The notes under the pieces were generated by a model that worked only from the letters and a program-made list of their open reading frames with translations, was not told the origin of the DNA and did no database searches. 64,000 nt of DNA from Neonectria sp. B-13 (Eukaryota > Ascomycota > Sordariomycetes > Hypocreales > Nectriaceae). The position numbers and the translations under genes were made by a program. Shown one piece after another: positions 1-12,648 of this stretch. Every line of letters starts with the position of its first letter. Within the stretch, counting starts at the first letter, position 1. Where the stretch lies: positions 806,001 through 870,000 of the forward strand of contig NOKP01000009.1 in assembly GCA_002682825.1 (NCBI GenBank). Direction: 5' to 3'.

Positions 1-174
1 TACTTTCTATAGTTATAATATCTATTCTTTACTTTCTTACTATAAGGACTTTATCTTATATTAGAGTCTAGAATACTAAGAATAACCTATTTTAGTATTT
101 TTCCTCCTCTTTAATTCAATATAGGATATTTTAAAAGCTAATTACTATTAATTACTCTTAGTATCCTATTGTAT

Positions 175-560
175 TTAGTAAAAGTAACTCTATAACAGCT
201 AACAAAGCTATAAACACCTAACCAGCTTTACTACAGTTATAATAGAGGGAAAAGATACAATCTATCCTTTTAGCTTCCCAGTAGACAGGGGAAAGGTCAG
301 TTAAATTGACTGTAATTATAATACTATTAAGACTACTATAATGAGGGTCTTAAGATCAATAGAATCACTCAAATCTAGCTAAAAACTAGACAATTATAGC
401 TCTTAAATTCATTACTAAAGCTAATATTCTTACTTACTTCCTTAATAGACTTTATTAGTCTCTATTTTCTTTTTAATCCTAGCTAATTTAGACTAATTAT
501 TGAAAGAGGTTATTAGCTAGTAAAAGTACTATAATACTTATACCTTATCTAGACCTTAAT
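175..560 (+). repeat. Dispersed repeat, partner of inverted copy near 37.2 kb
   Basis: This stretch matches the reverse complement of 37,030-37,395 along its length, apart from RIP-type transitions. A shorter related piece lies at about 1,650-1,735. No coding content is recognisable. Confidence 0.6.
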
Positions 561-984
561 GTCTACTAGCTCTAATATACTATTATTACTTATTTTTACT
601 TTTAAGAGTAAAACTAAGTAAGTAGTAAGAAATATATTTAGCTTTTAACCTTTAGAAGTAAAATTTATATTTAAGTATATTATCTTTCTATTAGTATAGT
701 CTATTTATTATTATTTTAACCATTTTTACTCTTAAGAGTAAAACTAAATAAGTAGTAAGAAGTGTATTAAAGCTTTTACTTCTAGAGGTAAAATTTATAT
801 TAGTAAATAGCTTTAATTCTTAGCCCTAATTATAATCCTAAAGACTAGTTTAACTCTTATAATATATTAAGCTCTACTAATAAGCCTATATATAAAGGTT
901 ATAGCTAATAGTATACTTAGAAACAGTTATTAAGTATATTAGGAATATACTTAATAATTATAGTTTAGCAATTAGATTAAAACT

Positions 985-1312
985 AGTAATAAAACCTATA
1001 AATATTAGAGTAATTTTAACTAACTTTATAGCTTTATATATAAAGTATATTATAAAGTATAAATTCTTATCTTATTTTCTATAATTATAAGCTGTATTAT
1101 TAGAAATAATAGAGATATGACTTATAAAGTAATATTAAAGGTATTATAGCTGAATATAGTAGGGTGTGTACAAATTGAGAGCTGGGTGTGTATTAATAGA
1201 GTCTATCTTTAAGAAAGTGTAGTATATTTCTATCTCTAAAATTATAGATCAAATAATTAGGTTGTGATTGGTTAAGAAGTGGAAATGCACTATATTTCTT
1301 TTATATATTCTT
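985..1312 (+). repeat. RIP-damaged copy of the 37.64-37.96 kb repeat
   Basis: It aligns base for base with 37,640-37,962, but almost every CG-rich site of that copy is converted here: TGCGGCGCA there is TGTAGTATA here. The pair shows the ancestral and the mutated state of one repeat inside the same window. Confidence 0.75.
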
Positions 1313-1640
1313 TATTAAAAAGAGATTATATATAAACTAGTATTCTCTTTAATAGCTTCTACTAAAAAGAGATTATATATAGACTAATATTTACCCTTTA
1401 ATAGCCTCTACTAGAAAGAGATTATATATAAGCTAGTATTTACTCTTAATAGTTTTTACTAAAAAGAGATTATATATAAGCTAGTATCCCTTTTAATAGC
1501 CTTTATTAGAAAGAGATAATATATAAGCTAGTATTTACCCTTAATAACCTTTACTAAAAAGAGATTATATATAAGCTAGTATTTACTCTTTATAGCCTTT
1601 AGAAAGAGATTATATATAAGCTAATATATTAGTAAGAATA
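1311..1640 (+). repeat. Tandem array, unit about 50-58 bp
   Basis: About seven tandem units share the core AAAGAGATTATATATAAGC followed by TAGTATTTAC, with spacing of roughly 50-58 bp and point differences between units. The array begins where similarity to the 37.96 kb copy of the neighbouring repeat ends, so it is absent from that copy. Confidence 0.75.
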
Positions 1641-2125
1641 ACTTAAAATAGCTAGTAAGAATAAAGATACTTAACTAGCTTTACTATAGTTATTAAAAAG
1701 GAAGAGATATAATCTATCTATTAGCCCTAATATAGTAGAAAAGAATAATTAGAATAGAGATTAAGTAGGTAATAGGAAAGGGTTTAATAATAGGAAGTTA
1801 TAATATTATTATAGCTTATTATATAATCTAAAGAGATTAAGTATATTAATAAAGCTATCTAAGGATAGAGACTTTTATCTATCTTATAATCTAAGGAATT
1901 AGACTATATATCTTAATAGAAATACTTTCTACCTTAAGACTATATTATATTAGCTTATAAAAGTCTAATAGAATATTTTTTATTTATAATAGATTAGATT
2001 AGTTAAAAAAAACACCTTAATAGAGTAGATTTTATTTATAATTTCTTATATTAATTAATCTCTTTAGCTATCTAATAAAGCTATAATAAACTATCTTATA
2101 ACCTATAGCCTTACTAGTTATATTA

Positions 2126-3171
2126 TTTAGATATAATAGTCCTTAGTAGCATACACCTAGAGAAGAGGCTAAAGGTTAAACAGTATAAAAGAAAATAGAA
2201 AAAACAATAGTATAATAGGCTTAATACTCAAGCCTAAAGCAACAATGACTCAAGGAGATAAAAGTTTCTACTATAAAGTTAAGGTGTAAGTTTTGCTGCC
2301 CCAATCAGCTGGAAAAGCTAGATCTTGGAAAAGCTAGATCTTGGAAAAGCTAGATCTTGGAAAAGCTAGATCTTAGAAAAGCTAGACCTTAGAAAAGGCT
2401 AAAACCCCTTGGGATAAAAGCCCAGCCTGCAAGGCTCTACGCTTTCCAGGTTACTTACCTCTTCGCATTCCATCCAACCTTCCAAACAATACAACAACCA
2501 TACCACCAATCACACAAGATAACTGCCATCCAAATCGCACTACAGCCCAGCAAGCCCTTACCAAGCTATACACATAGGCTCTCATATAACCTATATATCG
2601 AATTGAAAGAACATCCAAGCCTCATTTCTATACTGCAAATTGCAGCTCAAAAGTCTAGCCTAGGGCATATAAAATAGCCTATGATCAATTGCTTTAGACC
2701 TAAGAAATTAGTCTAATTAGCAGTCTTTAGCTATAACATCCTACTATAAGATAGAATCTAGCTTAATACAGTAACAGCCCAATGGATTGCAATAGAACAG
2801 CTCTTTCTAGAGAGGCTAGCTCTAAAGCTAGAAAGGAACAGCAATATTACTACTACAGAGAAGGAGTTCCTCAAGAAGCTGTACAACCCTATCTCTACCC
2901 CATAGATCATACAGTTAACAGATGACATCATTCTGACCAACCTGCAGCTGAAGGAGTAATGCATTGGAAACCGAGGGAATCTGGTCATCTCTAACATCAG
3001 CCACGAAGCATAGAGGGATTTGGCAGAGGGAGTTTGGAGGGGGCAAAAGTCAATAATTAGGTTCAAAATCCAAAGATCTATCCCCCCGTTAAGCTCAAGC
3101 AAAGGAAACACGTGATTCAGCGCAATTGCGAATAGGCAGAAACAGTAGTCCAAACAGTAGTTTCAACAGTG
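2126..3171 (+). mobile_element. Family A element, copy A1
   Basis: This is one of seven copies of a roughly 1.05-kb repeat in the window. In this orientation copies begin TTTAGATATAATAG and end GTTTCAACAGTG. A1 is flanked by a perfect 12-bp duplication, CTAGTTATATTA, at 2,114-2,125 and 3,172-3,183. It contains five tandem 16-bp units (AAAAGCTAGATCTTGG type) at 2,311-2,390. There is no terminal inverted repeat and no poly(A) tail. Read on the + strand with TAG as ancestral CAG, one frame stays open for much of the right half, hinting at decayed coding sequence I do not recognise. This is the least RIP-damaged left-hand copy. Confidence 0.85.
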
Positions 3172-3279
3172 CTAGTTATATTATATACTAATTTGCCTTT
3201 TATATTAGGAATAAAATGTATATATAAAGATTAAAAATAATATAGTCTTTAGTTATATATTTATTATAAATTTCTCTAT

Positions 3280-3414
3280 TAATTTATATCTATATTACCT
3301 TATACATTAGTATAATAGTATTTCTATGGAATTTTCTCTCTGTTTTTATTGCTTACTTAGAATTGCACTAAGTCCTATAATATACAGTCTTAACCCTAAC
3401 CCTAAGTATACCTC
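3280..3414 (+). repeat. RIP-damaged duplicate of 10,025-10,163
   Basis: The segment around TTAGAATTGCACTAAGTCC matches the undamaged copy at the right edge of the block. Differences are mostly C-to-T or G-to-A, and they create a telomere-like AACCCTAACCCTAAG where the other copy reads AACCCTGACCCTAG. Confidence 0.7.
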
Positions 3415-5465
3415 TAATAAGAAAGATAAATAGAAGTTATTAAGTAGATAAATAGCTATTAGATTCTTAGTCCTAAGCTATATACTATTAATATCCTACT
3501 ACTATAAAATAATTACTAAGGTCTAAAAGAGGCTAGCTTATATTTTCTAAAAGGAGAGTAGCTTAGCTAATTAGTTAAAAAGAAAGAACTATTATTATTA
3601 GAAGAAGGCCTAAGAGTTATAAGTATTATTCCTATTACTAAAAATAGTTAGTAAGAGAGGAAAGAATTATTAAAGATACTAAACTCTTTCTTAGATTATT
3701 TATATATATTTAGGCTTATTATACTCTTCTAGGTATTAACCTAAGTATAATTATATAAGTATAATTTTAGTAGGTAGATAATAGGGTTTAAAGATAATAT
3801 ATAATTATAATCAAATGTAAAAAATGTTTAAAATATATAATTATATATATTATTCTATATTTAAAGAAAGTTAGTACTATTTATAGTTTTCTAATTATAA
3901 ATAGCTTAGAGGAAATAGCCTAAGACTAGGCTTACTAGGCTAAAAGAAGGTAATAATAAGATTAATAGTATAAATAGATCTAAGAACCTTATACTACTTA
4001 AAGATCCTAAAGGTAATAGAAAGAGACTATTTAATATAAGAAGTAGGCCTTTTTACTAAAGAGGAATTTACAATTATATATAAGCTATAAGAATCTAAGA
4101 TCTAAGCTTAGTATTAAAGACTAAACCTATAGTAATATAGATAGAAAAGGTTAAAAGAGATAAAAAGAGAAATAATATTTATACTTTAGATACTTTAGGT
4201 TTAGTATTTATATTAATATTAAGTAGAGCTTAATAGTCTAAGAGCTAATCCTAGGTAGGAAGGAAAGAGTATAAAGTATTATATAAGGTTAGAATAGATA
4301 GAAGGGCAATAAAGGACTCTAAAGGACTAATAGTACTAATAGTAGTTAGTATCTTATTAGTTATTACTCTTACTTAATTAGTTATTAAAGAGGCAAGAGA
4401 TAGTATCTTAGTAAGCCTAAGGCTTTAATATCTTTACTATAGTTTAATTAGTAATAGAATAGCTATAATAGCTATTATTATTATACTATTTATTATATCT
4501 AGCTTTTTAACTATAATAAGCTTTAGACTTTAGTATCTTAACTATATTAGTAGGGATTATTTACTAAGATTAAGAACATTTTATTAAATTAAAATAAGAT
4601 TAATTAAATAATTAAATACTATTAATAAAGAATATAAACTATTAAGAGATATATTCTTAGTAGAATACATTAGGTTACTACTACTAATTATACTAAGAAG
4701 GTAAATATTTAGATTATTAGAATATTATTAAAGATATTATACTTATTTATCTTATTATATTTATAGGTAGTATAGTCTCTCTTATTCCTATTTATAATTT
4801 CTTTTTTCTTAGGTAGATAGTATATATAGAGCCATTTTATAAATAATTAGTAGAAGAAATAATAGAATAGATAAAAGTCTATTCATCTATTTATTCCTTA
4901 TTTATATTTCTATCTTTATTTATTTACTCTTTTATTTATTTAAGGTTTCTTTTCTTTTTCTACTAATTATAATATTATAGAACTAATTAGTATTTATTAC
5001 TAGGTAATATATCTAGAGGTTAGCTATAGGAAGGGGTAATAAGCTATATAATTAGACTTTTAGAAAGGTAATAGTTATAGATAAGATAGAAAGGTATTAT
5101 TTACTAATAGGGATATTATCTATCTTAAGACTTTATTATATTAGCTTATAGAAACTAGTAAGAATACTATCTATCTTAAGACTTTATTATATTAACTTAT
5201 AAAAACTAATAGATATATATTTACCTTAATACTCTATTATCTTATAAATACTATTACTTATTCTAGATTTTATTAGTAAAATATATATATTAGTATATAA
5301 TAATTAGGATAGAAGAAATTGTTCTAAAGGGTAAGAAAGAAAGGTTAAAATAGAGATTAAGTAAGCTATAGGAAAGGGATTAAGAATAGGAATAAGAGAT
5401 TAAATTGATTAAAAGATATATTATAAAGAAGAGTTAAAAGATTTAACTAAAAGTAATACTAGTTA

Positions 5466-6502
5466 TTTAGATATAATAGTCCTTAGTAGTATATACTTAG
5501 AGAAGAGGCTAAAGGTTAAATAGTATAAAAGAAAATAGAAAAAACAATAATATAATAAGCTTAATACTTAAGCCTAAGATAATAATAACTTAAGGAAATA
5601 AAAGTTTCTACTATAAAGTTAAGGTATAAGTTTTACTACCTTAATCAGCTAGAAAAGCTAGATCTTAGAAAAGCTAGATCTTAGAAAAGCTAGATCTTAG
5701 AAAAGCTAGACCTTAAAAAAGCTAGATCTTAGAAAAGGCTAAAACCCCTTAGAATAAAAGCCTAGCCTTTATACTTTCTAGATTACCCTTTTGTATTCTA
5801 TTTAACCTTCTATATAATACAATAATTATACAACCAATTATATAAGATAACCTTCTAAATTGCACTATAGCCTAATAAGCTCTTACTAAGCTATACATAT
5901 AGGCTCTTATATAATCTATATATTGAATTAAAAGAATATCCAAGCCTTATTTCTATACTGCAAATTATAGCTTAAAAGTCTAGCCTAAAGCATATAAAAT
6001 AGCCTATAACCACTTTAGACCTAAGGAATTAGTTCAATTAGTAGTCTTTAACTATAATATCCTACTATAAGAGGAAATAAAGCTTAATATAATAATTACT
6101 TAATAGATTGTAATAGAATAACTCTTTCTAGAGAGACTAGCTTTAAAGCTAGAAAGAAATAATAATATTACTACTATAGAGAAAGAGTTCCTTAAGAAGC
6201 TATATAACCCTATCTATGCCTTATGGATTATATAGTTAATAGATAATGTTGTTCTAATTAATCTATAGCTAAAGGAGTAATGCATTAGAAACCAAGGGAA
6301 TCCTATGATTATCTCTAACATTGGCCATAAAGCATAGAGGGATTTAGCAGAGGGAGTTCTATAGAAGGGGCAAAAGTCAATAATTAGGTTTAAAATCCAA
6401 AGATCTATCCCTTCTGTTAAGCTTAAGCAAAGGAAACATATAACTGTTTAATACAATTATAGATAAGTAGAAATAATAGTTTAAACAGTAGTTTCAACAG
6501 TG
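5466..6502 (+). mobile_element. Family A element, copy A2
   Basis: Full-length family A copy with the same termini as A1. It is flanked by a perfect 13-bp duplication, GTAATACTAGTTA, at 5,453-5,465 and 6,503-6,515. It is more heavily RIP-mutated than A1 and carries the internal 16-bp tandem units at about 5,650-5,740. Confidence 0.85.
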
Positions 6503-7689
6503 GTAATACTAGTTATAGTAATAGCTTTATTACCTTAAGTAAGATAAAAGATAAAGTATTAATAAGACAAATAATAAAGTCTATAGAAAGAAAAAGTATA
6601 CTAAGGAGTTTTATATTAAAAGACTACTATAGCTTATTATACAATCTAGAGAGATTAAATAGATAAATAGAAACTATTCCCTAATAACTTTTATATTAAG
6701 AGACTATTATCTAAGGACTAAGAACTTATACTTATTTTATAATCTAAGAAACTAAACTATATATACTAATAAGAATCCCTCCATAAGAGAACCTAATATA
6801 TAATAATTATTATATTATATATTGATTTCTTTATCTTAAGCCTAATTGGTTTTAAAGTTCTTTATTAACTTTTATATTTAACTTAAACCTATTTATCTTT
6901 TCTATTCAATTTAAGTTTTTCCTTAACCCTATATAATCCTTCCTCTGATTTCCAGATAAGCAGTAGACTAGCTAGCTATTTACACTAGTTCTATACACTC
7001 TAATAGCTCTTAGAACTAAAGAGTATATTTATCTTTAGATAATTCTTTAATAATAACTTTATTATCTTTATTATTTAATCTAGCTTTTAATTACTTAATA
7101 AGGGCTTTAAGTAGTATCTTTTCCTTTATAATAAAGCTAATATTATTAATCTTAGTAGCTTTATTATTAAAGAGTAAATAGTAGCTAAATATAATTAAAT
7201 ATACCTTTTAAATAGTACTAATTACTATATAGTTAAACTTAAAGCTATTAAAGCTATAAAGTTTAGCTTAGTAAAATTACTATTTATACTTAATAGTTTT
7301 TATCTTTCTATTTAGAAAGTAATAATATTCTATTTTATATACTTTATAGCTTTATATCTTACTATTTAGCTATAAGATATAATAGATAATTAGAAAAGTA
7401 GTATATATTATAATTGTATTATACTATATTATAATATATTAAGAAAAAGGGAAAAAGGCTAGTCTAACTTATTAACTTAATAAGAGATAGTTATTTATAT
7501 ATATTATAGTTTAGAATAAGCTTTATATAAATTAAATATTAAGGTTAGAAAGAAGGACTTAAATAAGTTATAAAAATAAGCTTAAGATATAATATTAATA
7601 TAAATTATATTACTAAGAAAGCTTATTATATTTAAGTTATTAGGATTAATAGTACTAAGTATAATATTTTACTATATTAACTATTATAT

Positions 7690-9738
7690 TTATAGTAATT
7701 TTAGCCTTAGTTAATATTATCTAATAGATTAAGATAATATAGTAGATAATATATAATAGTTAATATAGTAAGATATTATACTTAGTACTATTAATTCTAA
7801 TAACTTAAATATAATAAGCTTTCTTAATAATATAATTTATATTAATATTATATCTTAAGCCTATTTTTATAACCTATCTAAGTCCCTCTTTTTAACCTTA
7901 ATATTCAATTTATAAAAAGCTTATTCTAAACTATAGTATATTTAGATATAATAGTCCTTAGTAGTATATACCTAGAGAAGGGGCTAAAGGTTAAATAGTA
8001 TAAAAGAAAATAGAAAAAATAATAGTATAATAGGCTTAATACTTAAGCCTAAAGCAATAATAACTTAAGGAGATAAAAGTTTCTACTATAAAGTTAAGGT
8101 ATAAGTTTTACTGCTCTAATTAGCTAGAAAAGCTAGATCTTAGAAAAGCTAAATCTTAGAAAAGTTAGATCTTGGAAAAGCTGGATCTTAGAAAAGCTAA
8201 ACCTTAGAAAAGCTAGATCTTAGAAAAGGCTAAAACCCCTTGGGATAAAAGCCTAGCTAATCTTTATACTTTCCAGGTTACCTCTTTGCATTCCATCCAA
8301 CCTTTCATATAATACAAAGACTATACAACTAATTACATAAGATAACTGCCTTCTGAATCATACTATAGCTTAGCAAGCCCTCACTAAACTATACCTATAG
8401 GCTCTTATATAACCTATATAGCCTATTTTAAGTAGATCTAAGCCTTATTTCTAAGCTGTAAATTGTAGTTTAAAAGTCTAACCTATAAGATATAAAAAAG
8501 GTTAAAACTAATTAATACCCTAAGGCTAAAGAATTAGTCCAATTAGTAGTCTTTAATTATTATATCCTACTATAAGATAGAATCTAGCTTAATAGAATAA
8601 TAGCCCAATAGATTGTAATAGAATAGGTCTTTCTAGAAGGGCTAGCTTTAAAGCTAGAAAGGAATAGTAATACTATCAATATAGAGAAGAGGTTCATTGA
8701 TAGTCTAAAGTATAATAACTATATCTTATGAGTTATATAGCTAATAAGCAATGCTATAATAACCAACCTACAACCAAAGGAGTAATAACTGCATTAGAAA
8801 GCGAGAGAATCCTACTGCATAGAGGGATTTAGTAGAGGGAGTTCTATAGAGGGGGCAAAAGTTAATAATTAGGTTCAAAATCCAAAGATCTATCCCCCTA
8901 TTAAGCTTAAGCAAAGGAAACATATAACTATTTAGTACAATCATAGATAAGCAGAAACAATAGTCCAAACAGTAGTTTCAACAGTGAAACTATAATATAT
9001 ATAAATAACTATCTTTTATTAAGCTAATAAGTTAGGCTAGCCTTTTTCCCTCTTTCTTAATATACTATAATATAGTATAATATAACTATAATATATACTA
9101 TAATTATCTATTGTATCTTATAGCTAAATAGTAAGATATAAAGCTATAAGATATATAAAATAGAATATTATTACTCTTTAGATAGAAAGATAAAAGCTAC
9201 TAAGTATAAATAGTAACTTTATTAGATTAGACTTTATAGTCTTAATAGCTTTAAGTCTAGCTATATAGTAATTAATACTATCTAAAAAGTATATTTAATT
9301 ATATTTAACTACTATTTACTCTTTAATAATAGAACTATTAAGATTAATAATATTAGCTTTATTATAGAGAAGAAGATATTACTTAAAGCCCTTATTAAGC
9401 AATTAGAGACTAGGTTAGATAATAAAGATAATAAAGTTATTATTAAAGAATTATCTAGAGATAAATATGCCCTTTGGTTCTAGGAGCTGCTAGAGTGTGT
9501 AGAACTGGTGTAGATGGCTAGCTAGTCTGCTATCTGGAAATTGGGGGAAACATAAGGACTAATAAGGGTGGGATTATATACTGGGAATAGGGTTAAGGAA
9601 AAACTTAGAATAGAAAAGGTAGATAGGTTTAAGTTAGATATAAAGATTAATAAAGAACTTTAAAATCAATTAGGCTTAAGATAAAGAAATCAATATATAA
9701 TATAGTAATTATTATACATTAGATTCCCTTATAAAGGG
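7690..9738 (+). mobile_element. Family B element B2, nested in B1 and interrupted by A3
   Basis: This copy starts TTATAGTAATTTTAGCC and ends CCCTTATAAAGGG. It is flanked by 14-bp duplications ATTAACTATTATAT (7,676-7,689) and ATTAACTACTATAT (9,739-9,752), which differ by one transition. Removing A3 plus one target copy gives about 990 bp. Head-to-head with B1 it forms arms of nearly 1 kb as an inverted repeat. Confidence 0.8.
7941..8986 (+). mobile_element. Family A element, copy A3, inserted in B2
   Basis: Full-length family A copy. The flanks AAACTATAGTATA (7,928-7,940) and AAACTATAATATA (8,987-8,999) form a 13-bp duplication with one RIP-type difference. The other B copy has the same site once and uninterrupted at 31,393-31,405, which confirms insertion and duplication. 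Confidence 0.88.
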
Positions 9739-10024
9739 ATTAACTACTATATATTATTTACTATATTATCTTAATTTATTAGATAATATTAACTAAGGCT
9801 AAAATTACTATAAATACTAATAAGAATACTATCTATCTTAAGACTAAATTCTATTAATCTATATTAGTATTACTAATAAAAGTACTAAATATATTCTTTT
9901 TAATATATAGACTATTATTCTATAATTAAACTATAATAAAATAACTTTAATATAAAATACTATATATTTATAATATTAAAAGATTATATACTCTATAGGA
10001 GTATATTTATTATACTTATCTCTA

Positions 10025-10163
10025 TTGATTAATATCTATTTTACCTTATACATTAGTATTATTGTATTTCTATGCATGTTTCTCTCTATTTTTGCCATCC
10101 GCTTAGAATTGCACTAAGTCCCACAATACACAGTCCCAACCCTGACCCTAGAACCACCTCTGA
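10025..10163 (+). repeat. Less damaged duplicate of 3,280-3,414
   Basis: Located at the border of the RIP block. It keeps CCC/CG-containing words that are lost in the copy at 3.3 kb. From here to 10,588 (promoter and 3' side of the next gene) I see no further gene. Confidence 0.65.
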
Positions 10164-10588
10164 TGAGTTCATCGCCGCAGCTATGGGAGGCCGAGTCTCC
10201 AGGGTGCGCATGAAACAAGGAACATTAATGAATTCCCACAGCCTCACGTTATATATCACTGGCCTAATCAGGATCTGAGCGACAATGGCGGAAAACAGCT
10301 AGGCTCATCTGTCAGTCGCAGGAAAAACGTCCTCCTACTTGTCATAATGCGCGGGAAATCGGCGCGTTCCGTGGACTCCACAAGGTCTAGAGACCACGCC
10401 GCCATCATCGGAAATATAATGTGAGTTAATAGTAACATTCCAGCAGTTATCCGTGACTTATGTTTAATATCAATGTAATATAAAACCCCTTCAGTGTACA
10501 GAGGTTCTATTACAGGTTTGATTCAAACAAAATGTCTCCAAATCCCCCGATCCTATCAATGGCAACATGTAACCTCACACATCACTTC

Positions 10589-11392
10589 TCATCGCGGTGT
10601 GTAGTCGACGACCTTGGTGAATCCCACCTTTGGCGGGTTTCCATTAGCGTCTGCCCTCAAAGCATAGAACTGCTTGGTAGAATCAATGTCGGACTGCTGC
10701 ATCTCCGGAGGGTCAGGCGAGTAAGTCATGACCGACTTGGGGTCACGACGGCCCAGACGGACGGCACCCTGTCCTTCCGGCTTAATGCCATAGACGCGAA
10801 GGCCTGCGATGGCGAATTCGTGCCTGAGACCCAAAACATGGCCAAGCTCGTGTGTAAAGATCTTCCACAAGCTGCCCCTCCATTCGTCTGTAAATGCATC
10901 CGAAAAGACAAGCATGGAGCTTAGGTCGTCGGAGTTTGGAAAGAAGGCCTCGGCCAGGGTGCCATCGCCGTCACCACCATGGGAGAGAACAAAAGTTGCA
11001 TCCTTGGCCAGGTGTACCCATTCGAAAGTAACGCCGATGTCAGCCTTGTTCCATGCTTCGGCTGCGAGGGCAAGTTGGTAAGCAGCGTAGTTGGCGTCTT
11101 CCTGGCTCTCGAATCCTTGACGCCATGCCGCCCATTTGATAACAGAGCCAGGGACCCATCGTGGACATTGAGACTTGAATCCAACCACTATATCAGTAGG
11201 GCCATTCCTGAAGTTCATGGGCGTGGCCTTCTGGGTGATGCAAATAGGTCCCTTGTGAGGAACCTCAGATTCTTCTTCGTCCTCTGGTTCCTCGACCTCC
11301 CTCGGCTCGATTGTTTCGACTGCTTCTTCTCCGAGTGTTTGAGCAAGAGCATCAAGGAGCATCTCCTTATCGGAAGGTCCGCGAGAAGCCAT
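10589..11392 (-). CDS. Metzincin-type zinc metalloprotease (matrixin-like)
   Basis: This is a single-exon gene for 267 residues. Residues 181-191 read HELGHVLGLRH, the extended zinc motif HExxHxxGxxH of metzincins, with H181, H185 and H191 as ligands and E182 as the catalytic base. A Met-turn follows at residues 220-224 (SVMTY, Met222), as expected for this clan. Residues 30-45 are strongly acidic. The N-terminus (MASRGPSDKE) is not a signal peptide, so export is not predicted from this start. No in-frame upstream ATG with a hydrophobic leader is evident. The fold and peptidase activity are well supported by the motif; substrate and biological role are unknown. It lies at the left edge of the toxin-like island, next to the RIP block. 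A role in processing neighbouring products is only conjecture. Confidence 0.85.
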   Translation of the reverse strand: MASRGPSDKEMLLDALAQTLGEEAVETIEPREVEEPEDEEESEVPHKGPICITQKATPMNFRNGPTDIVVGFKSQCPRWVPGSVIKWAAWRQGFESQEDANYAAYQLALAAEAWNKADIGVTFEWVHLAKDATFVLSHGGDGDGTLAEAFFPNSDDLSSMLVFSDAFTDEWRGSLWKIFTHELGHVLGLRHEFAIAGLRVYGIKPEGQGAVRLGRRDPKSVMTYSPDPPEMQQSDIDSTKQFYALRADANGNPPKVGFTKVVDYTPR

Positions 11393-12648
11393 GTTGGTGC
11401 GAGGGGTGAAGGGAGTACCGCACCAATTTTTATGTGGTTTATCCAGTGTTGCTCGTTGCGAAGGAAAAGAGAGTTGAAGATTTGATGCTTGATGATGGGA
11501 CTTGAATGGATTGTGGCTCGAATGAACTGTAGCTTAAAGAGAACCCAACCGAAATCAAGGAGGGTAAAGAAAGACTTTATATCAACACGAGCGCTTCTCG
11601 TAGCTGAAAGTGACTATGATTCTCTTGATGCTCAATGCCAACTTTCGACACAATGGGCATCTAGGAAACGTGCCTAGACTTGCTGGGCCGCATGTCTCGC
11701 TGCCCGATAGCTCATCGTTACGGCGATACCGTTCAGGTTTGAAGCGTTGAGAAGATTGAGACATTGAGACATTGATAGTGTTGATCAACATCAATAGTTC
11801 AGGAGGCCAAGGAATTGAGCGCCAGCCACCCTGCACGCACATCCCATTTAAAAAGTCGACTATGTCCGCAATTGGTTCGATCCTGAGCCGTGGCTAATAC
11901 TAGCCTCATAATATTGTTTATTTGACTCCAAAAGCGATGATGGCTTACGAGTTCCTATGCCGAACAACGGTTTATTGCTTTCAAGAGAGACAAGCGGTGA
12001 GAGCGTGGCTAATAGCGGTCAGCTGTAAATATTGTCTCAGTGACAAAATAGGCAAAGATATGACACAGTGGCTAGCTGTGACATGTAGCTAGCTGGATAT
12101 TGTGTCTCGGGTTGAGTCTCCCTGCTCCAGTCATACGGCTCAAACTTGGCTCCCTGTCGGCTTAGCCGATTTGGAAGGAAAGTTCCAGATGTGTTCATAT
12201 GCGTGTCCGTTCTGGGTATAGAGCCAGCAGCATCAGCTAGCCATCAGTGATCTGGACGTTCATCGACCTGGTCTTTTGGCGTGGAGAATCCCAGTTTGAG
12301 TGTAGTGATGAGTTGTCAGGGGGGGGGAGATCCGTACGCGGCCCGCTCTAGTCTACCCCGCAGACGCGATTCCTTTTTGGAGCCGCCTCGCAAACACTAG
12401 TTTCTCAACTTTCAATAGCGCAATTATGTACGCTGTGACACAAATGGACTTGGATATTCCACAACAACGGAAATACCATATGATGAATTTTAGTAGTTCA
12501 GGCGAGTTCCTTGGTTCTAATATGATATTAAGACTGAGTATATGATTGAAGTCTTGCCCATGAGCACTTCGTGTCAGTTAATATTGCTTCACTACACAAG
12601 CACACAATCATCACTGATCGATAACTCTTTTACAAACACTTCATCACC
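11393..12648. other. Intergenic, no gene seen
   Basis: Ordinary base composition. I find no supported coding region, RNA gene or repeat apart from a 10-base G run near 12,320. Confidence 0.5.

Larger units (their letters stand above)
6777..9813 (-). mobile_element. Family B element B1, interrupted by B2 (which contains A3)
   Basis: In minus orientation the element reads from TTATAGTAAT (right end, 9,813) to CCCTTAT-GGAGGG (left end, 6,777). It is bounded by a perfect 14-bp duplication, ATACTAATAAGAAT, at 6,763-6,776 and 9,814-9,827. It is split at ATTAACTATTATAT by the oppositely oriented B2. Removing B2 and one target copy leaves about 974 bp, matching the length of the separate copy at 31.2 kb. 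It has no terminal inverted repeats and no intact gene. Confidence 0.8.
1..10060. other. AT-rich, RIP-mutated repeat block
   Basis: The block is extremely A+T-rich, nearly devoid of CG dinucleotides and riddled with TAG/TAA in all frames. Repeats within it differ from less damaged copies elsewhere in the window mainly by C-to-T and G-to-A changes, the mark of repeat-induced point mutation in ascomycetes. No intact gene is visible. Recognisable repeats are listed separately. The stretches 560-985, 1,640-2,113, 3,415-5,452 and 9,828-10,024 hold further diverged repeats (for example 1,740-1,980 resembles 5,130-5,400) that I cannot assign. The right edge is sharp, with ordinary base composition from about 10,060. 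Confidence 0.9.
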